Assembly (NCBI RefSeq): GCF_026151205.1
Contig: NC_087074.1
Coordinates: 11,763,182 to 11,823,181, forward strand
Origin: Bolinopsis microptera
Taxonomy: Eukaryota > Ctenophora > Tentaculata > Lobata > Bolinopsidae
Direction: 5' to 3'
Length of the DNA stretch: 60,000 nucleotides
Below are positions 55,390 to 60,000 of this stretch, piece after piece; position 1 is the first letter of the stretch, and each line of letters begins with the position of its first letter. The position numbers were made by a program, and so were the translations under genes. Under the pieces are notes generated by a model. The model saw only the letters and a list, made by a program, of their open reading frames with translations, was not told where the DNA came from and did not search any database.

Positions 55390-56430
55390 TTTAATACAAG
55401 TAAAATATTACAATTTTTAAGTAAAATACAATTTTTATTTTCCACAGAAGAATCGATACATATTGAATTATAAATATCCGATAATTCTATTAATAATCAT
55501 TAAAAGTTGCTTTGTCATTTGTAAAATCAAAAACGAAAAGCCGTACTGTCACCAAGATTTAAATCAGATCGAACGAGAAACCAGACCGAACCAGCCCGAT
55601 CCAGGAATAAGATCGAACGCGCGGCTTTCAATGTATTTGTATATGTATCTCACGCCAGCGTTCGAGCCAATTCCTAGATCGAACCGGCCCGATCCAACCC
55701 CCGCCCGACCCGACCTACATGACATCTTGGTGACAGGTACGCTGAACGCGCGCGGCATTTTTTCTGCTGCTGCCTAGCTTGTAGCCGCTAACATCGAAGC
55801 CGCCGCGCGCGCCTAGTGCTGGGGTGCATTCTCATTGACAATTAATCTTGGTCAAAGATATTTATATACAATTCCTAAATTAAATCAATAATCATGTTAA
55901 TATGAGTATTCAACACTACTCGACAACAAATATTTGCCGGCCCATCGACGATTCAGTCGCCGAAACAAAAGTCAAATTTTTGCTTTTTCGTTTCGGGAAC
56001 TGTTTGAACTCAGTACTATATCCGACTAATCATACTTTGTAATGGTTAAAAAACAAAGTAAAAAGATTTTCCTCGATGGGCCAGCATTCGCAACTGCAAA
56101 ACGTTTTGAGTACGACAAACGATGACACCACCACCAGCCCTTAATCCCCTTAATTGATAAGTCCATGGGTGACGGGATAAAGTTAAAGTAAGATGTATAA
56201 TTTCATATTGCCTATCACCTATCACCTAAGTTACTTTGCATATACTGCTTCTAGTTACACGATAGCGATCTCAGTTCCCAATAACGTGTGACCCAACAGA
56301 AGGGATTGTGGAAGGACACGTACATTTTTCATTAACACGTGCCCTGATTACCTCCTCCGTTGAGCTACTATACGGGGAACGTTGATCGCCAGTCTGTAGT
56401 CAGATCGTTAATAAATTTTACTTTTTACTT
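55390..56430 (+). repeat. LTR-like dispersed repeat, copy B
   Basis: Second copy of the repeat at 31 kb in the same orientation, with TTTTTATTTTCCACAGAAGAATCGATACATATT at the left, CCCATCGACGATTCAGTCGCC and TCGATGGGCCAGCATTCGCAACTG in the middle, and GGATTGTGGAAGGACACG near the right. Between 55590 and 55740 it has repeated GATCGAAC..GCCCGATCCA phrases that open two spurious ORFs. Confidence 0.55.
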
Positions 56431-57290
56431 TAAAATTGGTTGCCGGGTGATGGTGTCAGTGAGAGACGTTAAGTTAAGTGAACATTGGTACGAAAATATA
56501 ATAATATAGCAGTTTATCTCAAAGTTAAAATCACTATTTGTTAAAGCATACATACATATCAGACGACTCGAAATTGTTGAAACATAGCGAAATTTAAAAC
56601 TGTGGAGCAACCTTTTTTTGAAAGTTTACATTTTCTTCTCATACCTTGGGTTTAAAGTTAAACTATGTATGTGAAATTATTTATTAGTTGCATTGTTGTA
56701 ATGTTTCTGGGGCAAAATTTGTAGGGTTCCCGTTTATTGCAACAAGAAAAAGGCTCAATTAAATTCATGATTTGTATTGTGTACTTGAAATCAAGGTTTC
56801 CATAGTTAGAAGTTGTCTACTATGAATCTGTTATCTCATTAAGTGCACAAAGAACACAGACACTAGGGGATGTTTTCTTCCTGGATGTGGGCAGATAACG
56901 ACCCAATCTAAGTGGAGCCCTCACTCAGCACCTTACAGGACATTTTGTCTTGACTGGTATGATTTCATACGCTAGTGGTACCGAGTGAGGGCTCCCCCTT
57001 TGAGAAAAAAAGCAAAGTACTGATCTTCTCTAGGATTAATGCTACCATACATCTAGTATATTCCTTGCAGGAGAGGCCTGGTTATGGTTGTTGTGGGATT
57101 TTACTAGAACATGCTTGAGATGGGGCAACCTCAATCACATCTTTCAACCTGCTCTTTTTTATTGCAGATTCCTTAAGTAGAAGTTGCTAATATTATTGTT
57201 TTTGAAAATATAAAACCATAATAGACTAACGTTTTCAGACCATTGCATGGCAGTTTCAAATATAGTTGCCTGTTAATCATGTTAATGATA
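56431..57290. other. HERC2 upstream region with a short foldback
   Basis: Inverted repeat GGAGCCCTCACTC.G..CC / GG...GAGTGAGGGCTCC at about 56914-56995 with a roughly 45-bp loop. The rest holds nothing recognised. The HERC2 promoter should lie here, but no motif is clear. Confidence 0.5.
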
Positions 57291-57295
57291 AAGCA

Positions 57296-59144
57296 ATGAA
57301 GTCTCAAATATATTGCCTGAAATCAAAACCTCAATTTGATGCAAAATGGCTACCAATCGACTACAAGGTAAGCTCTGCTTTTCTGTTTTACATATTATAT
57401 CTATGATTCTATCTAATGCACTTGATATAATATAGGTGTAGCTTTTGTCTCAGGAACTGTTTAGTGATAAGTATATTCAAATCAGCTGTTTTGAAAAAGT
57501 AAGATATTTCTGGTTAATTCGACTATTAGTACTGTAAACTACGTTCCAGTAAGTTAGGGTCTAATCTTACTGGCTAATATTCGTTGTTTGATTAACCTGT
57601 ATTTAGAATATTCAAAAGCCTTCCAAATCAATTTTATTATATTAAGTGAAAATCATTTTCAGTTGTTTGCAAATCCTGGTGGCTGGACCCACCTATGGGA
57701 AAAGTTACTTATCGACAATGAAATTGAGGAATCATTGTCATGCCGACCAGAAAAGCATATCCCTTCATCAGTTTTATTAGACTGGTGGACGTGGCAACGG
57801 CAGCCATCACTTGAGAGTTGTAAACAAGTATTAGAGGTAGGAATCACTTTAAAATAACCTTTTTTAAAGATATTAGTTCAAACTTGATACTATGTATTTC
57901 TTCTGATTGTAGAAGCAGTGATAATTATTGCCAACTAAAGTTTGTAAATTTAAGTTACATTTTGTTATTTTGTTCCAGGCTTTGTCAGCAGAGCAACGTA
58001 TCATATCACTACATGCGGCACACTGCACCATATCTTCAATGAGAATGCAGAAGAGATTGATAATAGCAGAGAGAATCTTCGAGGCCCTCTCCCGCTGCAA
58101 TATGGAAGGATCAAGAACAAGGAAGAAAACCATCTGTAACTCAAAGAGTGAGAGTGAAGTTGCAGAGATCAGTCATGCTGTCAACCCAGTGGATAACTTT
58201 GCTAAGCTTGGTGCCAGGGCTGGACTCTCATTTGCCTTTGCATTTCTGAAGAAAACTTGGAGATGTGGTATGTACCTTAATTAATCTATGGTGATTTATT
58301 ATTTTAAGTACAGGTTGTCCAGAGGTAGTTACATGTCGTGATTTTTTATTCTGTCATACAGTCTACAGGAATTATCCATACTTTGCTGCAATTATCCCGT
58401 TGAATTGCAGTCTCCGACTAAGAGTCGCTTATAGAGCTTATTCTGTGCCACCCTGTGTTATGTCAATATCTGGTATTGTTATCAGTCATCAGATATTCAG
58501 TATCATAACTAATGAGCATACATAATCACTCTGGCAAATATCTTATTAGACTCATTTTGAACCCACTTAAGGCGCTACTAAGTGATAATTAGTTGCACAG
58601 AGGTCTGAAAATTACACTCATTAGTACTAATTAGCTGGTATTAATTAGCGAGTACTAATTAGCTGTGTAACTGAGACATAAGATTTACAGGTTATTGGTT
58701 AGTACTTGCTCACTCTGCACGCATATAATATAAACGTTGATATAAAATATAAATTTTGTCAGTTCGATCTTGACAGTGGTAGTCTGCAAACCCTAAAAGC
58801 TATGTCTACTTCTATTAGTTAACTTCTTAGCTACTTCTATTAGTTAACTGCATTTCTGTTAGTACAATGGAAAACCTTTGCATATTATAGAGCACCTGTT
58901 AACACATTTTGTTGGCAATCTTTTAAGCTTTTAAATTTAAAATAATCTGAGTGTTATAATTTACAATTACAGTTCATTGTATTACAGTTCTTTACACTAC
59001 AACTCACTCAGGCGACGATACAGAGTTGTGTACTGATGTGCTACAAGACACCCTGTTCGCTCTGCAGTCTCTCCCTCCAGCCTTACTGTTCGATAACCAC
59101 AAGAAGAGCTCTGTATGGGGAGACATCGTCAACAAAACCACAAA
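57296..59144 (+). CDS. HERC2: HERC2 homologue, first four exons (N-terminus)
   Basis: Exons 57296-57367, 57663-57836, 57979-58267 and 59012-59144 join in phases 0, 0 and 1 and end in phase 2. They encode the extreme N-terminus of the giant E3 ligase HERC2: FDAKWLPIDYK, WTHLWEKLL, LDWWTWQRQPS, ISSMRMQKRLIIAERIFEAL, FAKLGARAGLSFAFAFLKK, TELCTDVLQDTL, then SLPPALLFDN and SSVWGDIVN. These match animal HERC2 block by block. The RCC1 repeats, Cyt-b5, ZZ and HECT domains must lie beyond base 60000. Known role: nuclear/centrosomal HECT ubiquitin ligase in DNA damage response. The ATG gives 24 codons in exon 1 before the first conserved intron. Confidence 0.9.
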
Positions 59145-59790
59145 GTAATGATTATAATTGCTAGAGAAATTGTAGGGTGCAGCTTAAGGGGGCCGGGAGT
59201 TTTATGTTCACAGAATGTTCCTTGATTCGGGCATTTTGACTCAATCCACAATTACCACATTTTTACCGCATTGATTCCCCGCAAATAAGTCAATATCTGA
59301 ATTTAGTGGAAGGTTCTAGTTTGAACCGGTATATTCAAAAAAATAAAGGAAAACAACTATCTCTTTTAATAAGATTATTCATTTATTCATAAATTAAATA
59401 CGTAATTGTAAATTTTCAAAAATGTATTCTGATCAACAACAAAAAATGTTCACAATTATGTGAAACGCACAATAGAAATCAAATACTTTTTTATTAAAAC
59501 ATTTCAAAATGTTTACCAAGTATCTTAGACTGCATTAATACTATTATTTAAACTATAACAAGGTTGTGAATAAAGGATATGCAGCTGTGACAGTCGTTAA
59601 AGAATTTATTCAATGATATCTCGTTACCAATTATGTAATTGTCTAACTTTAAACTAGGTGTTTTTAGATCGAGCTTAAAACATTCACCAGTATTTTCTAT
59701 ACACATTATACAATACTACTGCAAGTAAAATTTGCATACAATTATACATATTTATACAGTATATAGTATGTAATATCATTTTGAGTGCTG
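59145..59790. other. HERC2 intron 4 start, nothing recognised
   Basis: AT-rich sequence with no exon seen. The next HERC2 exon is not found in the window. Confidence 0.4.
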
Positions 59791-59792
59791 TC

Positions 59793-60000
59793 TTTATTCT
59801 TGACTTCATTCATTATAACCTCTTTGTCTGACTTTCGTGATGTTAAGTTTACTCTTCTAGAGACTTCTCTTCCTTCTCCCCTAGCTATGTTTCCGTCTCA
59901 ATGATCCCATCTCCAGCAGACTCTGCTTGATAGGATTTAACCATTCTTTTACCTCTTCTATCTCTTCTTGAGGGCTGTGATACTCTCCCTGCTCTCACGT
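59793..60000 (-). CDS. Possible last exon of a minus-strand gene
   Basis: A minus-strand frame entering from the window edge reads EEIEEVKEWLNPIKQSLLEM, then GSLRRKHS, and stops at 59881. An AATAAA follows at 59798-59793. The acidic/amphipathic sequence looks coding but no family is recognised and the acceptor is not certain. It would be nested in or convergent with HERC2. Confidence 0.3.

Overview
This is eukaryotic nuclear DNA from an invertebrate animal. The reasons are spliced genes with GT/AG introns and conserved animal gene families (SNX13, HERC2, PHOSPHO2-like), secreted modular proteins built from Sushi, Kringle, ShKT and ephrin-receptor-like cysteine-rich modules, an LDLa-type GPCR, and many non-LTR retrotransposons, MITEs and a tRNA-derived SINE. 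The abundance of ShKT modules and single-exon LDLa receptors would fit a cnidarian or another early-branching marine animal. That placement is an inference and the species is not identified.

Region 0.7-29.6 kb is one large minus-strand gene, a sorting nexin 13 homologue (SNX13). I could place 16 exons whose splice phases all agree and which read in order: N-terminal membrane segments, PXA domain, RGS domain, PX domain and the start of Nexin_C. Its C-terminal exons lie beyond base 1. Its introns hold other genes and mobile elements. One is a plus-strand secreted protein gene (8.3-13.9 kb, ephrin-receptor-like repeats plus Sushi, all introns phase 1). Another is a single-exon minus-strand modular protein (10.3-12.7 kb) whose papain-like domain has lost its catalytic residues. 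A third is a single-exon LDLa/7TM receptor (15.8-18.2 kb). SNX13 exon 12 sits inside an intron of the plus-strand gene, so the two genes interleave on opposite strands.

Two plus-strand retrotransposons occupy SNX13 introns: an RTE-like reverse transcriptase (20.5-22.0 kb) and a longer element (23.7-28.5 kb). The first ORF of the longer element joins an intact-looking AlkB-type 2-oxoglutarate/Fe(II) dioxygenase to an SGNH-hydrolase-like domain. This is the most unusual object in the window. Its endonuclease/RT ORF is broken by several frameshifts while the AlkB-SGNH ORF is open.

Region 29.9-30.6 kb is a single-exon PHOSPHO2-like HAD phosphatase. From 30.9 to 57 kb the sequence is mostly repeats: an LTR-like repeat pair (31 and 55.5 kb), a hAT-type MITE with 8-bp target duplication (32.3 kb), a GC-rich mosaic inverted-repeat family with telomere-like motifs (32.6-34.1, 40.6-41.8, 49.8-50.5 kb), a LINE endonuclease relic (36.5-37.0 kb), an unassigned minus-strand gene fragment (35.7-38.7 kb), large simple repeats, a 4.4-kb TTAA-flanked element with G-tract terminal inverted repeats (43.8-48.2 kb), and a CR1/L2/Jockey-like LINE with an intact 951-residue EN/RT ORF (51.0-55.0 kb).

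Region 57.3-59.1 kb carries the first four exons of a plus-strand HERC2 homologue, which continues past the right edge.
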